From: Polaribacter marinus
GTDB taxonomy: Bacteria > Bacteroidota > Bacteroidia > Flavobacteriales > Flavobacteriaceae
Direction of reading: 5' to 3'
DNA length: 64,000 nucleotides
Assembly: GCF_022662535.1 (NCBI RefSeq)
Contig: NZ_JAKQYM010000001.1
Location: 248,001 to 312,000, forward strand
Positions 30,342 to 39,174 of this stretch are shown here, one piece after another (positions within the stretch are counted from its first letter, which is position 1; the number at the start of each line of letters is the position of its first letter). Position numbers and translations under genes: made by a program. The notes beneath the pieces were generated by a model. That model saw only the letters and a list, made by a program, of their open reading frames with translations. It had not been told where the DNA came from and made no database searches.

Positions 30342-30372
30342 CAAAAGTAAGATTGATTTCTAATTGCTCAAA
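30342..30372 (-). promoter_or_regulatory. Bacteroidetes-type promoter on the minus strand
   Basis: On the minus strand TTTG (plus 30369-30372), 19 bases, TACTTTTG (plus 30342-30349): a full match to the TTTG-N19-TAnnTTTG pattern. It points into the gap towards the hairpin at 30068-30107 and is 443 bases upstream of icd. Confidence 0.6.
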
Positions 30373-30432
30373 AAAATTAACTAATTAATAATCAACAGAA
30401 TATTAACTAAGGTTGTTAACATTTGTTCATTA

Positions 30433-30466
30433 AAAAAAGCGTTCTGAAAATTCAAAACGCTTTTTT
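30433..30466 (-). terminator. Terminator after rplS
   Basis: AAAAAAGCGTTCTGAA (30433-30448) and TTCAAAACGCTTTTTT (30451-30466) pair with one mismatch; on the minus strand the hairpin ends in a T-run. It is 22 bases past the rplS stop codon. Confidence 0.85.
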
Positions 30467-30487
30467 AATATTATAGTGTAAAAGAGA

Positions 30488-30838
30488 TTATCTTCTTTTT
30501 TCAGTAATTCTAGCTTTTTTACCAGTAAGACCTCTAAAGTAGAAAATACGAGCTCTACGTACTTTACCTCTTTTATTAACTTCAATTTTTTGAATAGAAG
30601 GTAAGTTTACAGGGAAAATTCTTTCAACACCTACTGTACCAGACATTTTTCTGATTGTAAAAGTTTCAGAAAGACCAGTTCCTCTTCTTTGTATAACAAC
30701 TCCTCTAAAAAACTGAGTTCTTACTTTTTCACCCTCTTTAATTTCGTAGTATACAGTTATTGTATCTCCTGCAGCAAATTCTGCAAATTCTTTTTTTGTT
30801 ACAAATTCGTCTTGAACAAATTTAATTAAAGCTTCCAT
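30488..30838 (-). CDS. rplS: 50S ribosomal protein L19
   Basis: 116 residues, the usual L19 length. It shows the L19 pattern [57 protein letters not shown] and the basic end [19 protein letters not shown]. It sits at the 30S-50S interface next to L14. A TACTTTTG box lies upstream. The usual neighbour trmD is present two genes upstream, with a membrane glycosyltransferase gene inserted between them. Confidence 0.97.
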   Translation of the reverse strand: MEALIKFVQDEFVTKKEFAEFAAGDTITVYYEIKEGEKVRTQFFRGVVIQRRGTGLSETFTIRKMSGTVGVERIFPVNLPSIQKIEVNKRGKVRRARIFYFRGLTGKKARITEKRR

Positions 30839-30906
30839 ATTTAATATTTATAGTTTTTGTAAAACAACATTCACGATTTCTTCGTCAGAGGTTAATTTAG
30901 CGGTTG

Positions 30907-30914
30907 CAAAAGTA
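30907..30914 (-). promoter_or_regulatory. -7 box of rplS
   Basis: Minus-strand TACTTTTG followed by C, a TAnnTTTG match about 69 bases upstream of the rplS start. No clear TTG partner is seen at the expected distance. Confidence 0.45.
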
Positions 30915-30947
30915 ATCATTATTTTTTGTTGATAAAACTAAAATTAA

Positions 30948-32426
30948 TTATTTTTTTGCTTGATAATTAGTGCAATAGAAAACCCAAAATTTTCGCGATT
31001 CTTTGCCGTTAATTTTAATAATTATAGGCTCTAGTTCTGTGACATTACTAAAATAATGGTCTAGTAAAGGATTGTGTTTTCCTTTTTTATTAGTGTTTTT
31101 AAAACGTTTGTCAGAGTCAATAAATAAAGCGTTTTTATTATTTAAAATCGATAGGTTATCACCTAAGTAATCAAAATGTAATGCAGGTAAACCAATGATG
31201 TTTTGTGCATAAATTTTGTCATCCATAAAAAAGTTTAAACACGCCGATGTTTTATAATTGTCATCAGAAAATACAAATGTATTTGGGTGTTTCTCTTGTA
31301 GTTTTTTTGTTTCAATAGCCAATTCTTTCCAGCCAACCCAAGTGTCATCGCTTTTAATAGGTACTAAATAAAATAAAATTTGTAAGCTAAATAGAACATG
31401 AAAAACGATTGAAAAAATAATTTGAATCTTAATTAATTTTTTACTGATAAACATTCCTGCTAAAATAATACCGGTGATGTAAGAGGGCATCATCCAATTT
31501 AATTTTACCCAATAAATAGGAGTAAGGCAAAAGAAACCTATAAATGTAGGAACGAAAAAGGCTAATAAAAATAAGGTTTTACCTTGTGGTATTTTAAATT
31601 TTAATAAAGTTCTTTTTATATACTTATAAGTGAAGGTTATAAAAACTAAAAATAATACAGGTAATAATAAGAACATTTGATGTCCAATAGCTCCAAAGAA
31701 ATTTTTAGGAGATATTTTAAATTCTGATATAGAACTAGTTCTTTCTGATGATTGAAAGGCAAAAGAAGCAAATTCATTTTGATAGTTCCAGTACCAAACA
31801 GGAAATGTTACTGCCACAGATATGATTAAAGAAATCCACATCCACGGAGATAGAAAAAGTTTTCTGTATTTGTTTGAAAAAAGTAGAAAAGCAATGAAAC
31901 CAATTTGTAATAATAATGCAGTGTATTTACTATCAAAAGCTAATCCCATAGCAATTCCTCCTAAAATCCAAAACCACTTTTTTTCTTCAAAAATGGCTTT
32001 GTATAAACAGATTAAACTCAATGTCCAGAATAATAATAAAGGAACATCAGGAGTAGAATTAAATGATAATATAGAAATAAAAATGGTAGAAGCTAACAAA
32101 ACAATAGCTCTTTGAAGTTTCTGTTTGGATAAGAAATAAGAGGCTAACTTATAGAAACTTAAGATTGTAAAAGAGGTAATTACAAAATTAGCTAATTTTA
32201 TTGAAAAAACAGATTGACCAAAGATATCTGTAAAGATTCTTAAAAAATAGCCAATCATACCAGGATGATCAAAATAAGATAAAGATAAGTTTTGTCCGTA
32301 TAAATAATAATAAGCATCTTGCGGCATTAAGCCCATAAACGGAAGTAATATCAATCTAAAAAGTTGAAATCCAAAAACCCAAGAAATGGCTTTGTTTTTT
32401 TTTAGGGTTGATATAAATTTATTCAT
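30948..32426 (-). CDS. Membrane glycosyltransferase, GT39/ArnT-like
   Basis: 492 residues with about ten hydrophobic segments. The first periplasmic loop contains [20 protein letters not shown], matching the catalytic Asp region of the GT39/PMT-like superfamily, and [15 protein letters not shown] is the following family segment. Such enzymes transfer a sugar from an undecaprenyl- or dolichyl-phosphate carrier to lipid A, protein or glycan on the periplasmic side. It overlaps the 3' end of trmD by 8 bases, so it is co-translated with it. The acceptor is unknown. Confidence 0.82.
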   Translation of the reverse strand: MNKFISTLKKNKAISWVFGFQLFRLILLPFMGLMPQDAYYYLYGQNLSLSYFDHPGMIGYFLRIFTDIFGQSVFSIKLANFVITSFTILSFYKLASYFLSKQKLQRAIVLLASTIFISILSFNSTPDVPLLLFWTLSLICLYKAIFEEKKWFWILGGIAMGLAFDSKYTALLLQIGFIAFLLFSNKYRKLFLSPWMWISLIISVAVTFPVWYWNYQNEFASFAFQSSERTSSISEFKISPKNFFGAIGHQMFLLLPVLFLVFITFTYKYIKRTLLKFKIPQGKTLFLLAFFVPTFIGFFCLTPIYWVKLNWMMPSYITGIILAGMFISKKLIKIQIIFSIVFHVLFSLQILFYLVPIKSDDTWVGWKELAIETKKLQEKHPNTFVFSDDNYKTSACLNFFMDDKIYAQNIIGLPALHFDYLGDNLSILNNKNALFIDSDKRFKNTNKKGKHNPLLDHYFSNVTELEPIIIKINGKESRKFWVFYCTNYQAKK

Positions 32427-33099
32427 CGGCTATTAAATCAGGTCTTATTTCTTTAGTTCTTTTATAAGCTTGATCGCTTCTCCAATCTTCAATTTTTGGA
32501 AAGTTTCCTGACAATAAGATTTCAGGAACTTTATTTCCTTCAAAATCTGAAGGTCTTGTATAAACAGGAGGCGATAATAAATTGTCTTGAAAAGAATCTG
32601 TTAAAGCAGATTGTTCATCACCAATAACTCCTGGAATTAATCGTACTATGGCGTCTACTAAAACAGCAGCAGCTAATTCTCCTCCAGTTAAAACATAGTC
32701 TCCAATAGAAATCTCTTTCGTAATAAATAAATCTCTAATTCTTTGATCTACACCTTTGTAATGTCCTGTAAGGATTAAGATGTTTTCTTTTAATGAAAGT
32801 GTATTTGCTGTTGATTGATTTAATGTTTTTGCATCTGGAGTCATGTAAATAATTTCGTCATAATCTCTTTCTGATTGTAGCTTTCGAATACAGTTTGCAA
32901 TTGGTTCAATCATCATAACCATTCCTGCACCACCACCAAATTGAGTGTCGTCAATTTGTTTGTAGTTGCCCAAGCCAAATTCACGTAAATCATGAATTGT
33001 AATTTCTGCCAAACTTTTATCTTGTGCGCGTTTAATTATTGAATGACTAAACGGACTTTCTAATAAATTAGGAGCTACTGAAATAATATCTATTCGCAT
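32419..33099 (-). CDS. trmD: tRNA (guanine37-N1)-methyltransferase
   Basis: 226 residues, SPOUT fold with the trefoil knot. Characteristic motifs: [47 protein letters not shown] and [16 protein letters not shown] (SAM-binding knot), then [16 protein letters not shown]. It methylates G37 of tRNAs and prevents +1 frameshifting. A TACATTTG box ends only 6 bases before the start codon, hinting at a very short or absent leader. Confidence 0.96.
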   Translation of the reverse strand: MRIDIISVAPNLLESPFSHSIIKRAQDKSLAEITIHDLREFGLGNYKQIDDTQFGGGAGMVMMIEPIANCIRKLQSERDYDEIIYMTPDAKTLNQSTANTLSLKENILILTGHYKGVDQRIRDLFITKEISIGDYVLTGGELAAAVLVDAIVRLIPGVIGDEQSALTDSFQDNLLSPPVYTRPSDFEGNKVPEILLSGNFPKIEDWRSDQAYKRTKEIRPDLIADE

Positions 33100-33104
33100 A
33101 TTTG

Positions 33105-33112
33105 CAAATGTA
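33105..33112 (-). promoter_or_regulatory. -7 box immediately before trmD
   Basis: Minus-strand TACATTTG ends 6 bases from the trmD ATG. If the transcription start lies about 5 bases after the box, as at the SRP RNA gene, the mRNA would be essentially leaderless. No clear TTG partner is visible. Confidence 0.4.
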
Positions 33113-33215
33113 CCAATTTTGTTAGGTTATTAAAATATTAGTTTTAAGAAGATTTGTCAAGTAATTTTTTCTGCTTTTTGTTTCAATAGGGTAATAAAAG
33201 TGTTTCTAATTGTTG

Positions 33216-33995
33216 TTATTTGAAAAATTCTTTAGACTTTTCCCAATAAACATCCATTTCTATTAAAGTCATGTCTGAGAGTTGTTTGCCTTCTTTTTTA
33301 GCAGATTCCTCCAAAAACTGAAAACGATTGATAAATTTTTTATTGGTTTTTTCTAAAGCATTTTCGGGGTTTACACCAATAAAACGAGCGTAGTTAATCA
33401 TAGAAAAAAGGACATCACCAAATTCTTTTTCGGTATTTTCTTTATTTCCAATTTTTATTTCTTCATTGAGTTCAGAAAGTTCTTCTTGTACTTTTTCCCA
33501 AACTTGCTGTGGTTCTTCCCAGTCAAAACCAACTCCTGCAACTTTTTCTTGAATTCTACTAGCTTTTACAACAGCAGGTAAACTTTTTGGAACTCCTTCT
33601 AATACTGATTTGTTTCCTTCTTTTAGTTTTAAATGTTCCCAATTACGTTTTACATCTTCTTCATTTTCTACTTTTACATCCCCATAAATGTGAGGATGTC
33701 TATGAATTAATTTATCAGAAATAGCATTAGCAACATCTGCAATATCAAATGCTTTTTTTTCACTTCCAATTTTCGCGTAAAAAATAATGTGCAAAAGCAC
33801 ATCACCTAATTCTTTTTTGATTTCTTGTAAATCGTTATCTAAAATTGCATCAGCAAGTTCGTATGTCTCTTCAATTGTTAAATGACGTAGGCTTTCTAAA
33901 GTTTGTTTTTTATCCCAAGGACATTTCTCTCGAAGGTCATCCATTATATCTAACAAACGATTAAAAGCGGCTAATTGATCTTTTCTTTGATACAT
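33216..33995 (-). CDS. mazG: Nucleoside triphosphate pyrophosphohydrolase MazG
   Basis: 259 residues (E. coli 263). Two tandem MazG domains: the first has CPWDKKQTLESLRHLTIEE and ADAILDNDLQEIKKELGDVL with the EExxE/ExxD metal ligands; the second has EELSELNEEIKIGNKENTEK and EFGDVLFSMINYARF. It hydrolyses canonical and damaged NTPs to NMP and pyrophosphate. Monocistronic and divergent from the TagD-like gene. Confidence 0.95.
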   Translation of the reverse strand: MYQRKDQLAAFNRLLDIMDDLREKCPWDKKQTLESLRHLTIEETYELADAILDNDLQEIKKELGDVLLHIIFYAKIGSEKKAFDIADVANAISDKLIHRHPHIYGDVKVENEEDVKRNWEHLKLKEGNKSVLEGVPKSLPAVVKASRIQEKVAGVGFDWEEPQQVWEKVQEELSELNEEIKIGNKENTEKEFGDVLFSMINYARFIGVNPENALEKTNKKFINRFQFLEESAKKEGKQLSDMTLIEMDVYWEKSKEFFK

Positions 33996-34075
33996 TGTTC
34001 TTTTTTATAATACTAAAGTAGTTAATTAATCTTAAAAAGGTTTCGTTTATTGGTGGTATATTTACGGTTTAAAAG

Positions 34076-34699
34076 ATGATTATAATGAAAGAGCAGGTTG
34101 CCATAATTAAAAGGAAATTAGATAAAGAATGGAGTATCGTTTTTAATGAGTCAAACAATATAATTAATTTGACTACTAAGTTGGATCTAGGAGTTGATTT
34201 TTTACTAAGAACAGTAAAAGAAATATACAGAATATTTAATGAAAAAGAAGTTGCTGTTCAATTAAATTCCAATTCAGAAATTATAGTAATGTTAAAAAAA
34301 TCAAACAAAAAGTACAAGAGAATGTATACATCTGGTTGTTTTGATTTATTTCATTATGGACATTTAAATATCTTAGAAAAAACAAAAAAAATGTGTGATT
34401 ATTTAATTGTAGGTGTTTCTACAGATGAATTAATTTTAAAGGAAAAAGGAAAGGTTCCTGTAATTCCTTATCATGAAAGAAAGCGTGTTATTGAATCTAT
34501 AAGTTGTGTAGATGAAGTAATTGCTCAAGTAGATAAAAATAAACAGAAAATTGTTGATGATTATCAAATTGATGCCATTTCTGTTGGTGATGATTGGAAA
34601 GGTCGTTTTCCCAAAACAACTTGTTATATTGAATACTTTAAATATACAGAAAGTGTAAGTAGTACAATTTTAAAGAATACCTTACAGTTGGTAAAGTAG
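34076..34699 (+). CDS. Glycerol-3-phosphate cytidylyltransferase-like protein with extra N-terminal domain
   Basis: 207 residues. The C-terminal ~127 residues are a TagD/Gct-type cytidylyltransferase: SGCFDLFHYGHLNILEKTK holds the HxGH nucleotide motif, and TESVSSTILK corresponds to the family's RTEGISTT motif with the initial Arg replaced by tyrosine. TagD makes CDP-glycerol for wall teichoic acid; here the substrate could be glycerol-3-phosphate or another alcohol phosphate. The first ~80 residues match nothing I recognise. A second ATG at 34085 is possible. It ends 1 base from the convergent LicD-like gene. Confidence 0.8.
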   Translation: MIIMKEQVAIIKRKLDKEWSIVFNESNNIINLTTKLDLGVDFLLRTVKEIYRIFNEKEVAVQLNSNSEIIVMLKKSNKKYKRMYTSGCFDLFHYGHLNILEKTKKMCDYLIVGVSTDELILKEKGKVPVIPYHERKRVIESISCVDEVIAQVDKNKQKIVDDYQIDAISVGDDWKGRFPKTTCYIEYFKYTESVSSTILKNTLQLVK

Positions 34700-34700
34700 T

Positions 34701-35282
34701 TTATTTTAGGGCATTGTCATCTTTAAAAGTATCCCATTCTTTTTTAGGAGTTTGCCAATCACCATACCTGTATGTTAAATATTCGATTGCTTTTTCTGGA
34801 ATTAAAAAATTATAGTCATTAAATTTTACTGTTTTTAAAGTATCATAAAATTTAAACGGAACATTTTTAACTTTTTCTCCAACTTGCCAGTATGCATTTC
34901 CCTCAATATTGTATTTAATAAAAATTTCTAAACACACATTTCCTTTTAACAAACCAAAAAAATGTTTATTTCTAACTTTAATAATCCTAACATTATTTTT
35001 AATTAAAGGTTTTGTGTTTTTTTGAATTGTACGAACTCGTATTCTAAAACCGCTTTTTTTAAGTGTGACAATTAAATTATTTAATTGTTTTTTTTTAGGA
35101 ACCATCATTGAAATATCTACATCGTTATCCCAGGGTAATAACCTATTTTCCCTAATAATACCCAATAAAGTACCTCCTTCTAGCCAATAATCTAATTTAC
35201 AAGAATGTAAAACAGAAGCTACATCTTTTAATAATTGAAGTGCTTCTGTTTTATTTTTTCCTGTTAGTGATATTTTATACAA
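34701..35282 (-). CDS. LicD-family phosphotransferase
   Basis: 193 residues. The LicD nucleotidyltransferase-fold motif is clear: YWLEGGTLLGIIRENRLLPW then DNDVDISM, with the metal-binding DxD. LicD proteins transfer phosphocholine or other phospho-alcohols from a CDP carrier to surface glycans. It is shorter than pneumococcal LicD (~270) but retains the core and the C-terminal YLTYRYGDWQTP motif. The convergent neighbour is a CDP-alcohol-forming enzyme, supporting a shared surface-decoration role. Confidence 0.82.
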   Translation of the reverse strand: MYKISLTGKNKTEALQLLKDVASVLHSCKLDYWLEGGTLLGIIRENRLLPWDNDVDISMMVPKKKQLNNLIVTLKKSGFRIRVRTIQKNTKPLIKNNVRIIKVRNKHFFGLLKGNVCLEIFIKYNIEGNAYWQVGEKVKNVPFKFYDTLKTVKFNDYNFLIPEKAIEYLTYRYGDWQTPKKEWDTFKDDNALK

Positions 35283-35287
35283 ATGAA

Positions 35288-35698
35288 TTAACTTTTTTCG
35301 GTTGTAGCTTCAATTTTAGAAAAATCCATTCCTGCTTTTACTAAAAGGTTAAACCACTGTATTACTTTTTTTATGTTAGAAGTATACACTCGTTCATCAT
35401 CATAATTAGGTAGGATTTCTGAAAAATAAGCTATTAATTTTTTTCCACTTTCTTTATGAGAAATGACTTCTTTTCCTTCCGATTTTTCAAACATAGTTTT
35501 AAAGATCGATAATAAAAGAACTTCTTCTTCGTAGGTATAAATAGCAATATTTTCTAACAAGCTTACATTTTGTGTAGAGTTAATTGCTAATCTTTTTTGA
35601 TCGGTTAAAGATTCTACGATAATTGCATTTTTAGATTGAGAAACTACTTGATATAATCCTGGTTTACCAGTAACGGCAATAATTTTATTAAATTCCAT
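35288..35698 (-). CDS. DUF5606-type protein
   Basis: 136 residues, soluble. Begins MEFNKIIAVTGKPGLYQVVS and SQSKNAIIVESLTDQKR, a small beta-barrel-like N-terminal domain, followed by a helical part with LPNYDDERVYTSNIKKVIQW. I recall this as the Bacteroidetes DUF5606 family, usually next to def. It lies 26 bases downstream of def in the same operon. Function is unknown; the fold of the first half suggests a ligand- or RNA-binding domain. Confidence 0.75.
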   Translation of the reverse strand: MEFNKIIAVTGKPGLYQVVSQSKNAIIVESLTDQKRLAINSTQNVSLLENIAIYTYEEEVLLLSIFKTMFEKSEGKEVISHKESGKKLIAYFSEILPNYDDERVYTSNIKKVIQWFNLLVKAGMDFSKIEATTEKS

Positions 35699-35724
35699 CT
35701 GTATATTTTTTTGTCTTTTAAGAC

Positions 35725-36315
35725 TTATTTTTTCTTCTTTAAATTAGGAAAACGCATTCTGTAATCTGCTTTTATTTTTCCTTTAGAAATGTTTTCTAAT
35801 TTCTTTTTTATGATTCTTTTCTTTAATGTTGATAGTTTGTCTGTAAACAAAATTCCTTCAATATGATCATATTCATGTTGAAAAACTCTTGCAGCCAACC
35901 CATCTAAAACTTCTGTGTGTTTGTTAAAATCTTCATCTTGATATTCTATGGTGATTTTAGGTTGACGAAAAACATCTTCAAGGATATCAGGAATGCTCAA
36001 ACAACCCTCGTTAAAAGCCCATTCATCTCCTTCTTCATTTACAATTTCTGCGTTGATAAAAACTTTATTAAAGTCTTTTAAAACTGCTCTGTCTTTGTCG
36101 GATAGATCTTCATCTTCTGCAAAGGGAGAAGCATCAATAACAAATAAACGAATTGCCTTACCAATTTGTGGCGCAGCTAAACCAACACCAGAAGCATTGT
36201 ACATTGTTTCTTTCATATTAGAAATTAATTCTTCTAAACCTGGGTAATTTGCATCAATTTCTATTCCTACTTTTCTTAAAACTGGATCTCCGTAAGCAAC
36301 AATTGGTAATATCAT
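35725..36315 (-). CDS. def: Peptide deformylase
   Basis: 196 residues. Three signature motifs are intact: GVGLAAPQIG (motif 1), EGCLSIP (motif 2, metal Cys) and HEYDHIEG (motif 3, HEXXH-type metal His and catalytic Glu). It removes the formyl group from nascent N-terminal methionine. Start ATG at 36315; a TATTTTTG box lies 21 bases upstream on the minus strand. ruvX is immediately upstream and the DUF5606 gene downstream. Confidence 0.97.
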   Translation of the reverse strand: MILPIVAYGDPVLRKVGIEIDANYPGLEELISNMKETMYNASGVGLAAPQIGKAIRLFVIDASPFAEDEDLSDKDRAVLKDFNKVFINAEIVNEEGDEWAFNEGCLSIPDILEDVFRQPKITIEYQDEDFNKHTEVLDGLAARVFQHEYDHIEGILFTDKLSTLKKRIIKKKLENISKGKIKADYRMRFPNLKKKK

Positions 36316-36366
36316 GTGTAATTTTTTAACGATTGCAAAAATACAAAGAATGCTTTTTGTGGGAAA

Positions 36367-36777
36367 CTATTTGTTATATAAATATGACTGTAAAATTATA
36401 GTTGCACTTATTTCGTCTACTAAAGCTTTGTCTTTTCGTTTGTTTTTACCCAAACCACTATCTATCATGGTCTGAAAAGCCATTTTAGATGTAAATCGCT
36501 CATCTACTCTTTTAAAAGGTATTTGCGGAATTTTTTTTGACAGTTTTTTTAAAAAAGGAAGAATTAAAGCTTCACTTTCACTATCCGAATTGTCCATTTG
36601 TTTGGGCTTTCCTACTAAAAAAAGTTCAACATTTTCTTTGGAAGTATACTCTTTTAAAAACGGGATTAATTGATCTGTATTTACAGTTGTTAAGCCAGAA
36701 GCTATAATTTGCATTTCGTCTGTAACAGCTATTCCTGTTCTTTTTTTTCCGAAATCTATGGCAATAATTCTACTCAA
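36367..36777 (-). CDS. ruvX: Putative pre-16S rRNA nuclease / Holliday-junction resolvase-like YqgF
   Basis: 136 residues, RNase H fold. Motifs IAIDFGKKRTGIAVTDE (first catalytic Asp), FLVGKPKQMDNSDSESEA (Glu region), PFKRVDERFTS and KALVDEISATIILQSYL (last Asp). YqgF processes the 5' end of 16S rRNA precursor. It lies 51 bases upstream of def; a TACTTTTG box occurs at 36793-36800 on the minus strand. Confidence 0.93.
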   Translation of the reverse strand: MSRIIAIDFGKKRTGIAVTDEMQIIASGLTTVNTDQLIPFLKEYTSKENVELFLVGKPKQMDNSDSESEALILPFLKKLSKKIPQIPFKRVDERFTSKMAFQTMIDSGLGKNKRKDKALVDEISATIILQSYLYNK

Positions 36778-36871
36778 GTTAAATATTTTTTACAAAAGTA
36801 CGTTCTTTTAAACAAAAGGAGGTTTTCTGTTTAAAAAATGTATCTTCGCTATCTATTTTTACAGATAGATT

Positions 36872-36879
36872 TATATTTG
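36872..36879 (+). promoter_or_regulatory. -7 box of dapD
   Basis: TATATTTG followed by C matches TAnnTTTG and lies 18 bases before the ATG at 36898. It sits downstream of an in-frame ATG at 36838, which argues that the earlier codon is not the dapD start. Confidence 0.5.
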
Positions 36880-36897
36880 CAAAAAGTAAATTTAAAA

Positions 36898-37713
36898 ATG
36901 AATAATATTAGAGAAATTATTGAATCAGCTTGGGAAAATCGCGATTTGTTAAAAGAACAAAAAACGATTGATACAATTAGAAAAGTAGTTGATTTATTAG
37001 ATAAAGGAGCATTAAGAGTTGCAGAACCAACCATTGATGGATGGCAAGTAAACGAGTGGGTGAAAAAAGCAGTTGTTTTATATTTTCCAATTCAAAAAAT
37101 GGAAACTTTAGAAGCAGGTATTTTTGAGTATCACGATAAAATTCCATTAAAAAGAAACTTTGCAGAAAGAGGAATTAGAGTTGTGCCAAATGCAGTTGCA
37201 AGACATGGTGCATACATATCTTCAGGAACTATTTTAATGCCAAGTTATGTAAATATTGGTGCTTATGTAGATGAAGGTACGATGGTAGATACTTGGGCAA
37301 CTGTGGGGTCTTGTGCACAGATTGGTAAGAATGTACACCTTTCAGGTGGAGTGGGAATTGGTGGAGTTTTAGAGCCTTTGCAAGCAGCACCTGTAATTAT
37401 TGAAGATGGCGCTTTTATTGGATCTAGATGTATTGTAGTAGAAGGCGTAAGAGTTGAAAAAGAAGCTGTTTTAGGCGCAAATGTTGTTTTAACAATGAGC
37501 ACAAAAATTATAGATGTAACAGGTGATGAACCTATAGAAATGAAAGGAGTTGTTCCTGCAAGATCTGTAGTGATTCCTGGAAGTTATACCAAAAAATTTG
37601 CTGCAGGAGCATACAATGTTCCTTGTGCGTTAATTATCGGAAAGAGAAAAGAAAGTACCAATAAAAAAACTTCATTAAACGATGCATTACGAGAGTACGA
37701 CGTAGCTGTTTAA
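36898..37713 (+). CDS. dapD: Tetrahydrodipicolinate N-succinyltransferase
   Basis: 271 residues from the ATG at 36898 (family about 274). It succinylates tetrahydrodipicolinate in lysine and diaminopimelate synthesis. Left-handed beta-helix hexapeptide repeats run through LMPSYVNIGAYVDEGTMVD and VHLSGGVGIGGVLEP to EDGAFIGSRCIVVEGVRVEK. An upstream in-frame ATG (36838) would add 20 residues unlike the family and precede the promoter box, so it was rejected. A GT2 gene follows after 12 bases. Confidence 0.96.
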   Translation: MNNIREIIESAWENRDLLKEQKTIDTIRKVVDLLDKGALRVAEPTIDGWQVNEWVKKAVVLYFPIQKMETLEAGIFEYHDKIPLKRNFAERGIRVVPNAVARHGAYISSGTILMPSYVNIGAYVDEGTMVDTWATVGSCAQIGKNVHLSGGVGIGGVLEPLQAAPVIIEDGAFIGSRCIVVEGVRVEKEAVLGANVVLTMSTKIIDVTGDEPIEMKGVVPARSVVIPGSYTKKFAAGAYNVPCALIIGKRKESTNKKTSLNDALREYDVAV

Positions 37714-37725
37714 TAAAAGAAATCT

Positions 37726-38478
37726 ATGACAAAGATTACCGCAATTATTCCTACGCTTAACGAAGAATTACATATAAAAGACGCAATCAAATCTGTTAGT
37801 TTTGCTAATGAAATTATTGTTATAGATTCTTATAGTACAGATAAAACAATTGAAATAGCAGAAGAGTTAAATGTAAAAATTATTCTGCGAAAGTTTGATG
37901 ATTTTTCCACCCAAAAAAACTTTGCAATTGAACAAGCAAATCATTCTTGGATATATATATTAGATGCAGACGAACGTGTTACACCTAAAGTAGAAAAAGA
38001 AATTTTAGAAGTTGTAAAGAATCCCAAAGGTTGTGTTGGTTTTTATGTAAGAAGAACATTGTTTTTTATGGGTAGAAAACTAAATTATGGTGGTTGCCAG
38101 AGAGATAAGGTAATTCGTTTGTTCTTAAAAGATTATTGTAAATACAACGGAAATCTTGTTCATGAAACCATTACTGCAAATGGGAAATTAGGTTTTTTTA
38201 AAAATAAAATTGATCATTTTTCTTATAGAAGTTTTGATTATTATATTTCTAAATTAAATAGATATGCTTGGTTACAAGCAGTAGAACTTCACGGGAAAGG
38301 GAAAAAGGTAACTCTTTATCATCTTTTAATAAAACCGTTTGTTCGATTTTTTATTCATTATATAATCCGTTTCGGGTTTTTAGATGGTTTTGCGGGATTT
38401 GTGTTTGCTAAAACATTTGCTTATAGAGTATTTACACGATATGTAAAACTTTGGTTATTGAATAGAGATTTAAAATAA
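37726..38478 (+). CDS. Family 2 glycosyltransferase, WaaE/KdtX-like
   Basis: 250 residues. GT-A fold: ITAIIPTLNEELHIKDAI, IIVIDSYSTDKT, and the DxD motif in IYILDADERVTP. The later RRTLFFMGRKLNYGGCQRDK and VHETITANGKLG are typical of the WaaE/KdtX lipopolysaccharide-core glucosyltransferase subgroup, which lacks membrane helices in the N-terminal domain. It probably adds a sugar to LPS core or another surface glycan. First of three adjacent surface-polymer genes. Confidence 0.85.
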   Translation: MTKITAIIPTLNEELHIKDAIKSVSFANEIIVIDSYSTDKTIEIAEELNVKIILRKFDDFSTQKNFAIEQANHSWIYILDADERVTPKVEKEILEVVKNPKGCVGFYVRRTLFFMGRKLNYGGCQRDKVIRLFLKDYCKYNGNLVHETITANGKLGFFKNKIDHFSYRSFDYYISKLNRYAWLQAVELHGKGKKVTLYHLLIKPFVRFFIHYIIRFGFLDGFAGFVFAKTFAYRVFTRYVKLWLLNRDLK

Positions 38479-38491
38479 ATAAAGAGAAATA

Positions 38492-39172
38492 ATGAAGATA
38501 ATTATTTTAGCTGCTGGTATTGGTTCAAGATTAGGAAACCCTTTTCCTAAACCGTTAACCCCCTTAAAAGATGGTAAAAGTATAATGCAGAAGCAATTAC
38601 AAAATATAAAGAAATATTTTGATATTAATGATGTAACAACTGTTGTGGGATTTAAAAAGGATTTAATTATGGAAAGGTTTCCTGAAGTTAATTATGTTTA
38701 TAATCCTTTTTTTGATAGAACAAACACTTCTAAAAGTTTACTACAAGCCTTAAAAAAACATAAAGGAAAATCAGTTTTATGGTTTAATGGTGATGTTGTT
38801 TTTGATGAAAAATTACTGTCTTTATTATTAGAGGATATTAGGAATGAAAATTCTTTTATTTCTGTAAATACACAAAGTGTTGCAGATGAGGAAGTAAAAT
38901 ATACATTAAAAAATGGTTTTGTTTCAGAACTGTCTAAAGAAGTTAAAAATGCTTTAGGAGAAGCTGTAGGGATTAATTTTATTTCTTCGAAAGATTTGAA
39001 TAGTTTTATCAAGCATTTAGAATTGTGTGATGATAATGACTATTTTGAAAAAGGATTAGAAAACGCAATAAGTGCTGATAATTTAAAATTAAAAGTGATT
39101 GACATTTCTAAATATAATTGTATAGAAATAGATTTTAAAGAAGATTTAGAGAACGCTAATAAATTACTGTAA
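38492..39172 (+). CDS. LicC-like nucleotidyltransferase
   Basis: 226 residues. The N-terminal nucleotide-binding signature LAAGIGSRLGNPFPKPLTPL (GxGxRxxxxxPK) defines sugar- and choline-phosphate nucleotidyltransferases; VLWFNGDVVFDEKLL provides the metal-binding Asp. Size and the motif after the signature resemble LicC (CTP:phosphocholine cytidylyltransferase) more than glucose-1-phosphate enzymes. It likely activates a phospho-alcohol or a sugar phosphate for the transferase encoded next door, 2 bases downstream. Confidence 0.78.
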   Translation: MKIIILAAGIGSRLGNPFPKPLTPLKDGKSIMQKQLQNIKKYFDINDVTTVVGFKKDLIMERFPEVNYVYNPFFDRTNTSKSLLQALKKHKGKSVLWFNGDVVFDEKLLSLLLEDIRNENSFISVNTQSVADEEVKYTLKNGFVSELSKEVKNALGEAVGINFISSKDLNSFIKHLELCDDNDYFEKGLENAISADNLKLKVIDISKYNCIEIDFKEDLENANKLL

Positions 39173-39174
39173 TT

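Noticed and set aside
36838..36897. ATG 20 codons upstream of the dapD start
   Set aside because: The extension is unlike the family N-terminus and precedes the -7 box at 36872.
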